From NCBI GenBank assembly GCA_016287565.1, contig JAEFAM010000017.1, forward strand, positions 1 through 40,534: DNA of 40,534 nucleotides, written 5' to 3'. The position numbers were made by a program, and so were the translations under genes. This stretch comes from Clostridia bacterium (GTDB taxonomy: Bacteria; Bacillota; Clostridia; UBA1212; UBA1255). Of this stretch, positions 1-8,384 are shown one piece after another. The notes below the pieces were generated by a model. That model searched no databases and was not told where the DNA came from. It saw nothing but the letters and a program-made list of their open reading frames with translations. Positions within the stretch are counted from its first letter, which is position 1, and each line of letters starts with the position of its first letter.

Positions 1-309
1 ATGCCCGACGATACGTGGTATGTTGTCCGCAATATTCGCGGCGTGACGGGATTCGTGGGATTCGGAAACAAACCCACGCCCCTGACCGAGCAGGAGATAG
101 TTGCCCTGGGCGTCGACGCTTCCGTGAAACCCGTGGTGGATTACGGAGTGGGCGATACCGTCAGGATCATTTCCGGAGCTCTCGAGAACTTTACCGGCGT
201 TGTGGAAAGCATCAACACCGAGAAGGCGCAGGTAAAAGTTAAAGTTTCCATGTTCGGCCGTGAGATCGCGGCGGAACTCGAATACGCGCAGGTACAGCGC
301 GTGTTCTGA
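1..309 (+). CDS. nusG: Transcription termination/antitermination protein NusG, 3' part
   Basis: This is the C-terminal 102 residues of NusG, which binds RNA polymerase and modulates elongation, pausing and Rho-dependent termination. The visible part has the end of the NGN domain (DDTWYVVRNIRGVTGFVG) and a complete KOW domain (about residues 47-100, with VGDTVRIISGALENFTGVV). The ATG at position 1 is an internal Met: family members are about 170-180 residues and the NGN start is missing, so the gene begins upstream of the window. It is followed by rplK after 72 bases, the usual bacterial order. A small GC hairpin (325-339) followed ten bases later by a T run lies in the gap and is not a convincing terminator. 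Identity is very secure. Confidence 0.96.
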   Translation: MPDDTWYVVRNIRGVTGFVGFGNKPTPLTEQEIVALGVDASVKPVVDYGVGDTVRIISGALENFTGVVESINTEKAQVKVKVSMFGREIAAELEYAQVQRVF

Positions 310-381
310 TGAACGAGGCTTGGACCCGCAAAACGCGGGCAGGCATAGATTTTTTTCAACACTATTGGGAGGTGGACCGTA

Positions 382-807
382 ATGGCAAAGAAAGTAGTTG
401 CACTGGTTAAACTGCAGATACCTGCAGGTAAAGCGGCGCCTACACCACCGGTTGGACCAGCATTGGGTCAGCATGGCCTTAATATCATGGGCTTTTGCAA
501 AGAGTTCAATGAGAGAACGAAAGCGGACGCGGGACTTATTATCCCCGTTATAATCACTGTCTACGCTGACAGAACGTTTACGTTCATCACGAAGACTCCT
601 CCGGCGGCGGTGCTTCTTAAGAAAGCATGCAAGATCGAGAGCGGATCCGGCAGACCTAACAGAGACAAGGTCGCCACGATCACAAAAGCAGAGGTTCTCA
701 AGATCGCGGAACAGAAGAAAGTGGACATGAACGCGGCATCCGTAGAGGCTGCTGCCAGCATGATCGCCGGAACTGCCCGCAGTATGGGAATCGTAGTCGT
801 CGACTGA
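382..807 (+). CDS. rplK: 50S ribosomal protein L11
   Basis: L11 (141 residues, normal length) binds the GTPase-associated centre of 23S rRNA and is needed for factor-dependent GTP hydrolysis and the stringent response. The N-terminal domain shows [20 protein letters not shown] and the C-terminal RNA-binding domain ends with [17 protein letters not shown]. The ATG follows a good ribosome binding site (GGGAGGTGG). It lies between nusG and rplA as in most bacteria and is presumably cotranscribed with rplA. No internal damage is visible. Confidence 0.98.
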   Translation: MAKKVVALVKLQIPAGKAAPTPPVGPALGQHGLNIMGFCKEFNERTKADAGLIIPVIITVYADRTFTFITKTPPAAVLLKKACKIESGSGRPNRDKVATITKAEVLKIAEQKKVDMNAASVEAAASMIAGTARSMGIVVVD

Positions 808-841
808 GGCGGCAGGAATACAGACAGGAGGGTGAATTAAT

Positions 842-1531
842 ATGTTCAGAGGAAAGAACTATAAAGAGAGCAAAAAGCTCATCGATTCCGCCAAACTGTA
901 TGATCCTGCAGAAGGACTTGACCTGGTGGTCAAGGCTTCGAAGGCCAAGTTTGACGAGACAGTTGAAGCGCACATCAGACTGGGCGTCGACTCCAGACAT
1001 GCAGACCAGCAGGTCAGAGGCGCCGTGGTGCTTCCCAACGGAACAGGTAAGACCGTCAGAGTCCTCGTTTTCGCGAAAGGCGCGAAAGCCGACGAGGCCA
1101 GAGAAGGCGGAGCCGATTTCGTGGGAGCCGAAGATCTGGTTGCCAAGATTCAGGGCGAAAACTGGTTTGATTTTGACGTAGTCGTTGCCACGCCTGACAT
1201 GATGGGTGTCGTGGGACGTCTCGGTAAGATCCTCGGTCCTAAAGGATTGATGCCCAACCCCAAAGCAGGAACCGTTACCATGGACGTTAAGAAGGCTATT
1301 GCCGATCTTAAAGCCGGTAAGATCGAGTACAGACTCGACAAGACCAACATCATCCACTGCGTTATCGGTAAAGTTTCCTTCGGCGCCGACAAGCTGAACG
1401 AAAACTATTCCACGCTTTACGACGCCATCGCCAAGGCGAAGCCCGCCGCCGCGAAAGGCCAGTACTTCAGAAGCATTACCGTAGTTTCCACCATGGGACC
1501 CGCGGTACGCCTGAACCCCGCAAAGAACTGA
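842..1531 (+). CDS. rplA: 50S ribosomal protein L1
   Basis: L1 (229 residues) forms the mobile L1 stalk that helps move deacylated tRNA from the E site. In many bacteria it also represses its own operon by binding the mRNA. The motif [18 protein letters not shown] is clear, as is the C-terminal [17 protein letters not shown]. Start is the ATG preceded by GGAGGGTGAATTA. The gene is 34 bases after rplK. A stretch of about 200 bases separates it from rplJ and holds the L10 leader. Confidence 0.98.
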   Translation: MFRGKNYKESKKLIDSAKLYDPAEGLDLVVKASKAKFDETVEAHIRLGVDSRHADQQVRGAVVLPNGTGKTVRVLVFAKGAKADEAREGGADFVGAEDLVAKIQGENWFDFDVVVATPDMMGVVGRLGKILGPKGLMPNPKAGTVTMDVKKAIADLKAGKIEYRLDKTNIIHCVIGKVSFGADKLNENYSTLYDAIAKAKPAAAKGQYFRSITVVSTMGPAVRLNPAKN

Positions 1532-1587
1532 AGCGAAGGTAATACCCGAAGCGGAAGTTTTTAATAATTAAATACGTAAGATTGCAC

Positions 1588-1703
1588 TTAAGACAGCAGG
1601 CGTTGACGGACGGGTGACCGGAGTCATGTAAGGCCAGCCGAGGTGAGGTCGGACGAACGATTGATCCAACACCTTGTCTGTCTTTGTGCGGACAAGGTTT
1701 TTT
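1588..1703 (+). promoter_or_regulatory. L10 leader (ribosomal protein autoregulatory element)
   Basis: The untranslated RNA before rplJ contains the hallmarks of the Firmicutes L10 leader: AAGACAGCAGG near its start, a kink-turn-like segment with CCAGCCGAGGTGAGGTC, and an intrinsic terminator just before the rplJ ribosome binding site. In this family the L10-(L12)4 complex binds the leader and promotes premature termination, so excess L10/L12 shuts down rplJ-rplL. The exact 5' end is an estimate, and I see no canonical promoter just upstream. Confidence 0.85.
1672..1703 (+). terminator. Intrinsic terminator/attenuator of the L10 leader
   Basis: CCTTGTCTG pairs with CGGACAAGG (one GU pair) around an 8-base loop and is followed directly by six T residues. 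It ends 25 bases before the rplJ start, which is the expected place for attenuation by the leader. Confidence 0.88.
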
Positions 1704-1728
1704 ATATCCGGAAGGAGGTGTTTGTTGG

Positions 1729-2256
1729 ATGCCGAGTATTAAGGTTTTAGAAGCAAAAAAGGCCGTCGTGGCGGAGATCGCGGAGGATATCAAGAATTCT
1801 CCCGCTACCATCATCGTTGCCACGAGAGGTCTGACTGTTGAAGAAGATACCGAACTTCGTAACGAGCTTCGCGCAGCAGGCGTAAAGTTTGCCGTGCGTA
1901 AGAACACTCTTGTGACGAAGGCGGTCGAATCGCTGGGGATCGAAGGCGCGGAAGATTATTTCAAAGGGCCTACCGCTATCGCCACCGCGAATTCGTACAC
2001 CGAAGCCGCTAAGATCCTTGTGAAATTCGAAGCTAAACACGAAGAGATCAAGGTCAAGGGCGGTCTCGTTGAGGGAAAAGTAATTGACGCCGCGCAGGTC
2101 AAGGACCTCGCCAAGATGCCTTCGAAAGAAGAGCTCATCGCGAGAGTTCTGGGCGGTTTCAACGCTCCGCTCAGCGGTCTGGTCAATGTCCTGAACGGAA
2201 ACATCCGCGGACTGGTGATCGCGTTGAACGCTATCGCCGAGAAGAAAGAAGCCTGA
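1729..2256 (+). CDS. rplJ: 50S ribosomal protein L10
   Basis: L10 (175 residues) anchors L7/L12 dimers to the ribosomal stalk base and is the autoregulator of this operon. The N-terminal rRNA-binding domain includes [20 protein letters not shown]. The C-terminal helix (about residues 135-170, [20 protein letters not shown]) binds L12 dimers. I chose the ATG at 1729 because GGAAGGAGGTG lies 8 bases upstream and the protein then starts [17 protein letters not shown] as in the family. An upstream in-frame ATG at 1684 lies inside the attenuator stem and is rejected. Confidence 0.97.
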   Translation: MPSIKVLEAKKAVVAEIAEDIKNSPATIIVATRGLTVEEDTELRNELRAAGVKFAVRKNTLVTKAVESLGIEGAEDYFKGPTAIATANSYTEAAKILVKFEAKHEEIKVKGGLVEGKVIDAAQVKDLAKMPSKEELIARVLGGFNAPLSGLVNVLNGNIRGLVIALNAIAEKKEA

Positions 2257-2353
2257 CTTTCATAACGACACAGGGGCGCAAATCCAAACACACAGGCGCT
2301 CATCAGGCAGCAAAACAAAAAAACAGCTAACAAAAAAATGGAGGAAAATTATC

Positions 2354-2743
2354 ATGGCTAGCGAAAAAGTTACAAAATTGATCGAAGACGTAAAGGCTCT
2401 TACCGTTCTTGAACTCTCTGAACTTGTTAAAGCTCTCGAAGAGGAATTCGGCGTTTCCGCCGCTGCTCCCGTTATGGTCGGTGCTGCTCCCGCAGCCGCT
2501 GCCGCCGAGGCTCCCGCAGCTGAAGCTGAGCAGACCGAGTTCGACGTTATCCTTAAGGATGCCGGCCCCACGAAGATGGACGTTATCAAGGCCGTTAAGG
2601 AAGTTACCGGCGTATCCCTTATGGACGCCAAGAAGCTCGTTGACGGAGCTCCTGCTACCATCAAAGAGAAAGTTTCCAAAGAGGATGCCGACGCTGCCGA
2701 AGCTAAACTTAAAGCTGCCGGCGCTACCGTCGAGATCAAATAA
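2354..2743 (+). CDS. rplL: 50S ribosomal protein L7/L12
   Basis: L12 (129 residues) is the flexible stalk protein that recruits translation factors. It has the N-terminal dimerisation domain (about 1-35), an Ala/Pro-rich hinge (about 36-58) and the C-terminal factor-binding domain with KTE-type residues ([19 protein letters not shown] and [15 protein letters not shown]). Start is preceded by GGAGGAAAATTATC. It is 97 bases after rplJ and is the last gene of the operon: a terminator follows and rpoB is not next, unlike the common arrangement. Confidence 0.98.
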   Translation: MASEKVTKLIEDVKALTVLELSELVKALEEEFGVSAAAPVMVGAAPAAAAAEAPAAEAEQTEFDVILKDAGPTKMDVIKAVKEVTGVSLMDAKKLVDGAPATIKEKVSKEDADAAEAKLKAAGATVEIK

Positions 2744-2788
2744 TATCCTTTACCGGACATTTCTCGAAGGATCTTGAAAAAGACCGGG

Positions 2789-2826
2789 ACCGGGCTGACA
2801 GGGAAGACCTGCGGCCCGGTTTTTTT
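2789..2826 (+). terminator. Rho-independent terminator after rplL
   Basis: ACCGGGC (2789-2795) pairs perfectly with GCCCGGT (2814-2820), with a nested CAGG/CCTG stem inside, and seven T residues follow. It ends the ribosomal protein operon. Confidence 0.93.
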
Positions 2827-2872
2827 GTAGCATTTTGTGACGCGCCCGACGCGCCGTGTTGCGTTTTGTCAC

Positions 2873-2901
2873 TTGTTTAACTCATTTCGGTGTGATATGA
2901 T
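2873..2901 (+). promoter_or_regulatory. Sigma-70-type promoter of the lipoprotein gene
   Basis: TTGTTT (-35) and TATGAT (-10) are separated by 17 bases. The pair lies 32 bases upstream of the start codon of the lipoprotein gene and after the preceding terminator. Confidence 0.6.
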
Positions 2902-2933
2902 GATATTCGAAGCAGCGGAAAGGAGTGAGCGGC

Positions 2934-4289
2934 GTGAAGAAATTGACGTTTGTTTTGTGTTTGATATGCATTCTGGTGTTGACGGCCTGCGGGACCAGAA
3001 CGGGGAACGAGGCGGTGGAAACGCCCGATATTCCCACGGACGGCACATCCGCTCCCTCACGCACATACGCGCCGACCGACGCCCGCACCGATGCCCCCAC
3101 TGAGGCGCCTGACGATGATCCTGACGATCCGGAAGCGACGACCGAGATTGATCATATGTACGAACTGGCGCAGTATGTTCAGTACGGCACGATGCTGATC
3201 CATACGGACAAGTACGGCCGCACGGCGGTGCCGACGGTCAAAATACTGGAATATTTCCGCGACCGTTATAATTTTTCGCAGCTGTACGATATGAGCTACG
3301 TCACCCGGCCGGGGGATGAGGCAGGGACGGTCGACACCGCTCCGAACGTGGTATACGTCAATGCCGAATGCACCACCGCTGAAGGCGAGACGCTTTACGT
3401 CGACGTCTATTACGACGAAGACACGGACACTTTTTATTCCAGCCGGTACGCTGAAGCGGTCAATAAAGATCTGTACGACGAGGTGGCAGCCTCTCTCGGA
3501 CTGACCGGCGCGGTGGACGTCAACGTCAGCATCAGGGATAAAGACGGCCTCATCCCGTGCCTTCGGGACGACGTCAGGACGCTCGCGGATATGAAGGAAA
3601 AGGGCCTGCTGAAAAACTGCCTGGTGGAAGTGCGGCTGCTCTACGACGATCCTGCCGCGGACCTGCAGGCGCTTCCGAGGGAAACGCTGGAGAAAACGCT
3701 GGCGGAAGTCCAGGTGGATTCACTGTCCCTGTCGCTGCTGCGTGAAGGCCCCGTTCAGAGCGCCGCCGCGGACCGCACCGGTTATTACGTCCGGGAAGCC
3801 GTTGACGCGCGGATCGACGAGAGTACGGGCAATATTACCATTTCCCCTGTAAAGTACGGCCTGGCCAAAGGCCCCGGCGGCGTTGTCCTCGCTTTTCAGG
3901 AGCAATACGTCAATGCCCAGCTCACCGAGATCACCGAATTCTCTCAGCTCCCCGATGCGCTGAAAGGCGGCGACATTTATCGCGCCTTCAGGATAGACGC
4001 GCAAAAACTTGACGGACCCGAAAACGTTTCCGGCGGCAATGACGTTCGTGAATACGACAACGCCTGCGGCGGAAAGACTGTTGTGGCCCGGTACGGCGTA
4101 TACGACCTCTGCCTGATGCCCGGAGACGCTTTCAACGAGTTTTATTACAAAGATGAGAACGGCGGCTTTTTATACGAAGGAAGCGGCTATCGCAAAGAAT
4201 CGGCCGTGGCCGTCAACGTTTCCGATGACGACTTCACGGACGGCAGCTTCGTCAGGTATTTCGTGTTCGACAATTATCATTTCGACTAA
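2934..4289 (+). CDS. Putative lipoprotein of unknown function
   Basis: A 451-residue predicted lipoprotein. The signal peptide ends in the lipobox LTAC (Cys about residue 19), followed by a Thr/Pro/Asp-rich stalk to about residue 65 (PTDARTDAPTEAPDDDPDD) and then a globular region rich in Tyr and Asp. I recognise no domain. I chose the GTG at 2934 because it has AAGGAG 8 bases upstream and gives a normal MKKLTFVLCLIC signal; the GTG at 2925 overlaps the ribosome binding site. It has its own promoter, sits after the ribosomal operon terminator, and converges with the histidine kinase gene with only 18 bases between the stop codons. The location is outside the cytoplasmic membrane; the function is unknown. 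Confidence 0.85.
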   Translation: MKKLTFVLCLICILVLTACGTRTGNEAVETPDIPTDGTSAPSRTYAPTDARTDAPTEAPDDDPDDPEATTEIDHMYELAQYVQYGTMLIHTDKYGRTAVPTVKILEYFRDRYNFSQLYDMSYVTRPGDEAGTVDTAPNVVYVNAECTTAEGETLYVDVYYDEDTDTFYSSRYAEAVNKDLYDEVAASLGLTGAVDVNVSIRDKDGLIPCLRDDVRTLADMKEKGLLKNCLVEVRLLYDDPAADLQALPRETLEKTLAEVQVDSLSLSLLREGPVQSAAADRTGYYVREAVDARIDESTGNITISPVKYGLAKGPGGVVLAFQEQYVNAQLTEITEFSQLPDALKGGDIYRAFRIDAQKLDGPENVSGGNDVREYDNACGGKTVVARYGVYDLCLMPGDAFNEFYYKDENGGFLYEGSGYRKESAVAVNVSDDDFTDGSFVRYFVFDNYHFD

Positions 4290-4307
4290 AGACCGTCAAC
4301 AAATGAT

Positions 4308-5414
4308 TCAGGTCACCGGCAGATACACGTTGAACGTGGTGCCCTCTTCCACGGAGGATTCCACCTTGATGGCGCCCCGGTGCAGAGCCACTATGCGCTT
4401 CACGATAGGCAGCCCCAGGCCGCAGCCCGTTGACGCGTGGGACCGGTCCGTTTGATAGAATTTGGCGAATATGCGGTCCCGTTCCTCCTCAGGAATGAAC
4501 GAGCCGGAGTTGCGGACGGACACCAGGCACACGTCCGAGGACTGGGACACGGAAACGTCCAGCGAAGCCCCTTCCGGAGCGTATTTCACCGCGTTGTCGA
4601 GTATGTTTATCCAAACCCGGCGCAGCAGCTCGTCGGAGCCGTTGACGTAATATTCGTCGAAATCCGCCCGAAGGTCCATATGTTTGCCCTCTATCTTGTT
4701 CTCCAGCAAAAGCACGCAGGTGCGCACCTGCTCGGACAGGTTCAGTTTCCGGACGTCGCTCGGGGCATTCAGTTTTTCCAGCCGTGTAAGGTCGAGCACG
4801 TCGGTGGCCATTGACGCCAGCCGCTCCGATTCCGACTCGATTATTGACGCGTATTCCAGTTTCTGCTCCTCGCTGATGTCCGGGCGCCTCAGCAGGCCCG
4901 CAAAGCCCTTGATGGACGTGATGGGCGTCTTAAATTCGTGAGAAAAGTTGTTGACGAAATCCGAGCTCAGCATCTCGGTATTGCCCAGTTCTTCTGCCAT
5001 CTTGTTGAAACTGTGGTTCAGCTCGTTAAAAATATGGATGCGGCTGTCCCGGAGCCGGACGGAATAATCGCCCAGCGACAGGCGGTGCATAGCGTCGATC
5101 AGGCGGTTCAGCGGGGACAACGGTATGCGGCCCCACAGGAAGGCTATGATGGCAATAATTACGACGGTGCTTATGGCGAACACCAGCAGTATCAGCGAAA
5201 AATGGGGGAAGGACAACGCGGGTATCGCGCCGGTGCGGTAGAGCATAAAGGCCAGGCCGTACACCAGCAGCATTGCCGTGGTGGCGATCAGTATGACGAT
5301 GACCGTAAAGAATACGTTGAACCACCTTTTGCGGAAACGCGGTATGGATTTAAGCATCACGATAGGGGAGTCGGAGGGGAGCTCGCGGCTCTTCTTTTTA
5401 TTGTCCTTCTTCAT
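4308..5414 (-). CDS. Two-component sensor histidine kinase
   Basis: A 368-residue membrane kinase that should phosphorylate the regulator encoded just upstream. Two transmembrane helices (about 31-58 and 71-96) are joined by a loop of only a dozen residues. They are followed by a HAMP domain (about 97-150), the HisKA domain with H-box FSHEFKTPITSIKGF (His159), the N-box around WINILDNAVKY (Asn270/Asn274) and G2 box GCGLGLPIVKRI. The G1 region reads VRNSGSFIPEE, a common variant rather than a canonical DxGxG. There is practically no extracellular sensor domain, so the signal is probably sensed in or at the membrane. The start codon is 2 bases beyond the regulator stop, with GGAAGGTG as ribosome binding site inside the regulator's end. 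The ligand and regulon are unknown. Confidence 0.95.
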   Translation of the reverse strand: MKKDNKKKSRELPSDSPIVMLKSIPRFRKRWFNVFFTVIVILIATTAMLLVYGLAFMLYRTGAIPALSFPHFSLILLVFAISTVVIIAIIAFLWGRIPLSPLNRLIDAMHRLSLGDYSVRLRDSRIHIFNELNHSFNKMAEELGNTEMLSSDFVNNFSHEFKTPITSIKGFAGLLRRPDISEEQKLEYASIIESESERLASMATDVLDLTRLEKLNAPSDVRKLNLSEQVRTCVLLLENKIEGKHMDLRADFDEYYVNGSDELLRRVWINILDNAVKYAPEGASLDVSVSQSSDVCLVSVRNSGSFIPEEERDRIFAKFYQTDRSHASTGCGLGLPIVKRIVALHRGAIKVESSVEEGTTFNVYLPVT

Positions 5415-5416
5415 AA

Positions 5417-6091
5417 TTACACCTTCCTGACCGCTTTATAGCCCAGTCCCCGCACCGATACCAGCTCGAATTCGTCCCAGCCTTCGAACCGCTTTCTGAG
5501 CCGCCCGATATGCACCGTCACCGTCTCGGGGCCGCTGTCTGAATCCATGCCCCAGATCTCGTCCATCAGCTGTATCCTGGTAAAAATCTGCCCCGGATAC
5601 GACAGCAGCTTGTACAGCAGCAGAAATTCCTTCTGGGGCAGCTCCACCGTCTGGCCGTGGCCCCGAACCGTAAAACTATCGTAATCCAGCACCGCGTCTC
5701 CCGCCACGATGCGCCTTTCCGAAGCGATCTGGGACCGCCTGAGCAGCGCCTTGATGCGTAATATCAGTTCCTCTTCGTCGAAGGGCTTGGTCATATAATC
5801 GTCCGCGCCTGAAATGAATCCCTGCTTCCTGTCCGCCGGAAGCTGCTTGGCGGAGACCATAAGGACCGGCAGCGTGCTGCCTGTTTCCCTGAGCGTGCGC
5901 ACCAGCTCGTACCCGTCCATCTCGGGCATCATCACGTCCAGCAGGGCAAGGTCGATCTTTTCGTGCTCCATTGCCTCCAGCGCGTCAAGGCCGTTCTTCG
6001 CCGTCACCACTTCGTAATGTTCCGCGGTCAATACGGCGGACAGATATTTTCTGGCGTTTTCATTGTCGTCGACTACAAGTATTTTGAACAT
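5417..6091 (-). CDS. OmpR/PhoB-family response regulator
   Basis: A 224-residue DNA-binding response regulator paired with the kinase downstream. The receiver domain (about 1-118) has the acidic pair D8/D9, the phosphoacceptor D52 in LALLDVMMPEMDG, and the conserved Lys in DDYMTKPFD. The C-terminal winged-helix effector (about 128-222) shows ELPQKEFLLLYKLL and VTVHIGRLRKRFE, ending in VRGLGYKAV. I start at the ATG giving MFKILVVDDNE, with GGGAG about 10 bases upstream. An earlier in-frame ATG at 6115 would add eight atypical residues. It is divergent from the polysaccharide operon. No clear promoter of its own was found. Confidence 0.95.
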   Translation of the reverse strand: MFKILVVDDNENARKYLSAVLTAEHYEVVTAKNGLDALEAMEHEKIDLALLDVMMPEMDGYELVRTLRETGSTLPVLMVSAKQLPADRKQGFISGADDYMTKPFDEEELILRIKALLRRSQIASERRIVAGDAVLDYDSFTVRGHGQTVELPQKEFLLLYKLLSYPGQIFTRIQLMDEIWGMDSDSGPETVTVHIGRLRKRFEGWDEFELVSVRGLGYKAVRKV

Positions 6092-6433
6092 TTTATCGTT
6101 TCTCCCGTGCGGCAACCGGCCCCGGACAGGACCGGCCGTTGTCGAACAATTCTCTTCCGCTGCTCATTTTACACTAAATCCGGGACAAATTCCACGAAAA
6201 CCTCCCCGAAAGGCAGAGAAAACCTTCCTGAAACGCGGCGGGCAAGTTGAATAGTGTGGCAGGAAAGTGATATAATCATTAGTCGGGAGAGGCGGCGGGA
6301 CGGTCCGGTACCGCAGCCGTTAGCTCCCGCGCAGCGCTTCCACGTCGCCGCGGCAGGCGCAGACGCGAACGAATACCAGACGGATACTAAAGATATTTAA
6401 AACACGCCGAAGACAAAACGATCAGATCGAAGA
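6092..6433. other. Intergenic region between the response regulator and the polysaccharide operon
   Basis: This 342-base divergent spacer holds the strong rightward promoter at 6247-6276 and a long leader of about 150 bases before the permease start. The leader contains a possible long-range stem CGGGAG...CTCCCG (near 6284-6330). On the leftward side there is a GC inverted repeat (AACCGGCC...GGCCGTT, near 6115-6141) upstream of the regulator gene and only a weak -10-like TAAAAT (6171-6166). No gene is visible here. Confidence 0.6.
6247..6276 (+). promoter_or_regulatory. Promoter of the polysaccharide export operon
   Basis: TTGAAT (-35) and TATAAT (-10) are separated by 18 bases. The predicted transcript starts near 6283, leaving an untranslated leader of about 150 bases, long enough for post-initiation control. 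It has no obvious ops/JUMPstart sequence. Confidence 0.7.
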
Positions 6434-7300
6434 ATGGAAAAAGGTCAGTTTAAAACAGTCATCACAAGCAAGCACCGCCTGCTGGATCTCCACGTCAGGG
6501 AAACGCTCCATTACCGCGACCTCATACTGCTGTTCGTGAAGCGCGACTTTATCGCGCTGTACAAGCAGACCATACTGGGACCGCTCTGGGCAGTGATCCA
6601 GCCGCTCCTCACCACCGTAGTATTCACCTTCGTGTTCGGAAATCTGGCCAAATTGACCACTCTCGACGTGCCGGGAGACTGGGTGGTGCCCGGATTCCTG
6701 TTTTATATGGCGGGCAGCATCTGCTGGACCTTCTTTGCCGCCATCGTCGAAGCCACTTCCAACACGTTCATACGCAATCATGCCACCATGGGGAAGGTGT
6801 ACTACCCAAGGCTCGTGTCGCCCGTTGCCACCGCCATATCGCAGCTCATATCCTTCGGCATCCAGCTGGGCATGTTCATAGTGATCTGGGCCGTGGTACT
6901 GATCCGGGGAGGCACAAGCATCCGCCTGTCTCCGGCGCTGCTGCTCGTCCCGCTGCTCATATTGCAGATGATGGTATTGTCCACCGGCTTCGGCATAATC
7001 ATTTCTTCCGTGACGACGAAATACCGGGACCTGGCCAAGCTGGTGGGTTTCGGGCTTCATCTGTGGCAATACGCTTCTCCCATCGCCTACGGCCTCCTGC
7101 TGGTACCGGCAAAATACGCCACCCTGTATATGCTGAACCCCGTAACGCCCATCATAACAACTTTCCGCTACGCCTTTTTCGGCTTCGGTTATTTCAACAT
7201 AGGCTTTTATCTCATAAGCTGGGCGGTAAGCCTGGTGATCTTCTTCATCGGGCTGGTGCTGTTCAGCCGGATCGAGAGAACGTTTATGGATACGATATGA
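6434..7300 (+). CDS. ABC-2 type polysaccharide export permease (Wzm/TagG-like)
   Basis: A 288-residue inner-membrane permease that should form the channel of an ABC exporter for a lipid-linked glycan. The N-terminal cytoplasmic segment with LHYRDLILLFVKRDFIALYK and YKQTILGPLWAVIQPL is the signature of the Wzm/TagG/RfbA family. About six hydrophobic segments follow, including the IIISSVTTKYRDLAKLVGFG loop typical of the family. The length is normal. The ribosome binding site is weak. The partner ATPase lies three genes downstream (9415-10713), with a glycosyltransferase and a Stealth transferase between, so the cargo is probably a capsule-like or teichoic-acid-like phosphoglycan. The exact glycan cannot be read from the sequence. 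Confidence 0.93.
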   Translation: MEKGQFKTVITSKHRLLDLHVRETLHYRDLILLFVKRDFIALYKQTILGPLWAVIQPLLTTVVFTFVFGNLAKLTTLDVPGDWVVPGFLFYMAGSICWTFFAAIVEATSNTFIRNHATMGKVYYPRLVSPVATAISQLISFGIQLGMFIVIWAVVLIRGGTSIRLSPALLLVPLLILQMMVLSTGFGIIISSVTTKYRDLAKLVGFGLHLWQYASPIAYGLLLVPAKYATLYMLNPVTPIITTFRYAFFGFGYFNIGFYLISWAVSLVIFFIGLVLFSRIERTFMDTI

Positions 7301-7312
7301 CGGAGGACGCCG

Positions 7313-8326
7313 ATGCCTGTAATTAGCGTTGTGATGCCTGTATACAATACGGAGATCCCGCTGCTGAAGGACGCTGTGGAAAGCATTCTGGGCCAGACAT
7401 TCCGCGACTTCGAGTTCCTGATCGTCGACGACGGGGCGCCCGAAGAGGTAAAAGAGTATCTGGCAGGTATCGCGGATCCCCGGGTGCGGATCATGCGGAA
7501 TCCGGGCAATATCGGCATAACCAGGTCCCTGAACATCGGGTTCGGGGAGGCGAAGGGCAAGTATATCGCCCGGATGGACAGCGACGATATATCGTTGCCG
7601 GAGCGGTTCGAAAAACAGCTGGCTTTTATGGAGGACGACCCGGACGTGATCGTGTGCGGGGCATTGACCGTGGATTACGATAAGCTTCCCGGGAAGCGGC
7701 AGGAGAAGCCGGGCAAGATGGAAGACTTCGAAAGCTACAAGGTCAGGATGCTGTTTTCCAACCCGGGCCCGAGGCACCCAACGGCTTTCTTCAACCGGGA
7801 GCTGCTGGACAAATATCATATCAGGTACGATGAGGAACTGAGGTTCGCCCAGGATTACGGCATGTATATGACGGTCAGTCAGTTCAGCCGGGTGTGCATA
7901 CTGCCTGAAGTGCTGCTGGTCCGCCGTCATCCCGCCACTCAGGTAACTCAGACGCGCCGGGAGGAACAGATAGCCTGCGATAAGATGACCCAGCGCAAAC
8001 TGCTCTCGAGGCTGCTGGGGGACGTCACCGACGAGGAGCTCGACCGCCACTATCACTGCTCCATGGTGCAGTACAAGGAAGAGAAGATAGACCCCCAGAT
8101 ATCCGGCTGGTACGACCGGCTGATCGAGGCCAACAAGGTCAAGAAACTGTATGACCGGAGGAAGCTGAAGAAACAGATCCTCAAGATCAAAAAGCGGCTG
8201 GTCAAACAGACTCTTACGGAGGATATGACGAAGGGCGAAAAGCTGAAGACCGTGTTCCGCTACCTGCCTTTCGGTTCGGCGCTCAGATTCCTGGCAGGAA
8301 GGCTGAAAGCGAAAATTAAAAGTTAA
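7313..8326 (+). CDS. Family 2 glycosyltransferase
   Basis: A 337-residue cytoplasmic GT-A fold transferase. The N-terminal catalytic domain (about 3-220) starts PVISVVMPVYNTEIPLLKDA, has the nucleotide-binding VDDG and the DxD-like metal site RMDSDDISLPERF, and a downstream RHPATQVTQTRREEQ segment. The C-terminal 100 residues are highly basic (KLKKQILKIKKRLVK), which may hold the enzyme at the membrane. Donor and acceptor sugars are unknown. It starts 12 bases after the permease stop with GGAGG upstream, so it is cotranscribed and probably adds a sugar to the exported glycan. Confidence 0.93.
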   Translation: MPVISVVMPVYNTEIPLLKDAVESILGQTFRDFEFLIVDDGAPEEVKEYLAGIADPRVRIMRNPGNIGITRSLNIGFGEAKGKYIARMDSDDISLPERFEKQLAFMEDDPDVIVCGALTVDYDKLPGKRQEKPGKMEDFESYKVRMLFSNPGPRHPTAFFNRELLDKYHIRYDEELRFAQDYGMYMTVSQFSRVCILPEVLLVRRHPATQVTQTRREEQIACDKMTQRKLLSRLLGDVTDEELDRHYHCSMVQYKEEKIDPQISGWYDRLIEANKVKKLYDRRKLKKQILKIKKRLVKQTLTEDMTKGEKLKTVFRYLPFGSALRFLAGRLKAKIKS

Positions 8327-8384
8327 AAAATAACAGATGATTCGCGCCGATGAAAAAGATACATCGGCAAGGAGACAGTTGACG

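Noticed and set aside
315-360. Terminator between nusG and rplK
   Set aside because: The CCCGC/GCGGG stem is short and the T run starts about ten bases after it; rplK is normally cotranscribed.
6283-6433. ops/JUMPstart or riboswitch in the polysaccharide operon leader
   Set aside because: The leader is long and GC-rich, but no ops core or known riboswitch consensus was found; only a loose long-range stem is visible.
8337-8384. ATG at 8337 as the start of the Stealth gene
   Set aside because: It has no ribosome binding site, while the GTG at 8385 has AAGGAG at good spacing and starts at the conserved DIDFVVLWVDG.
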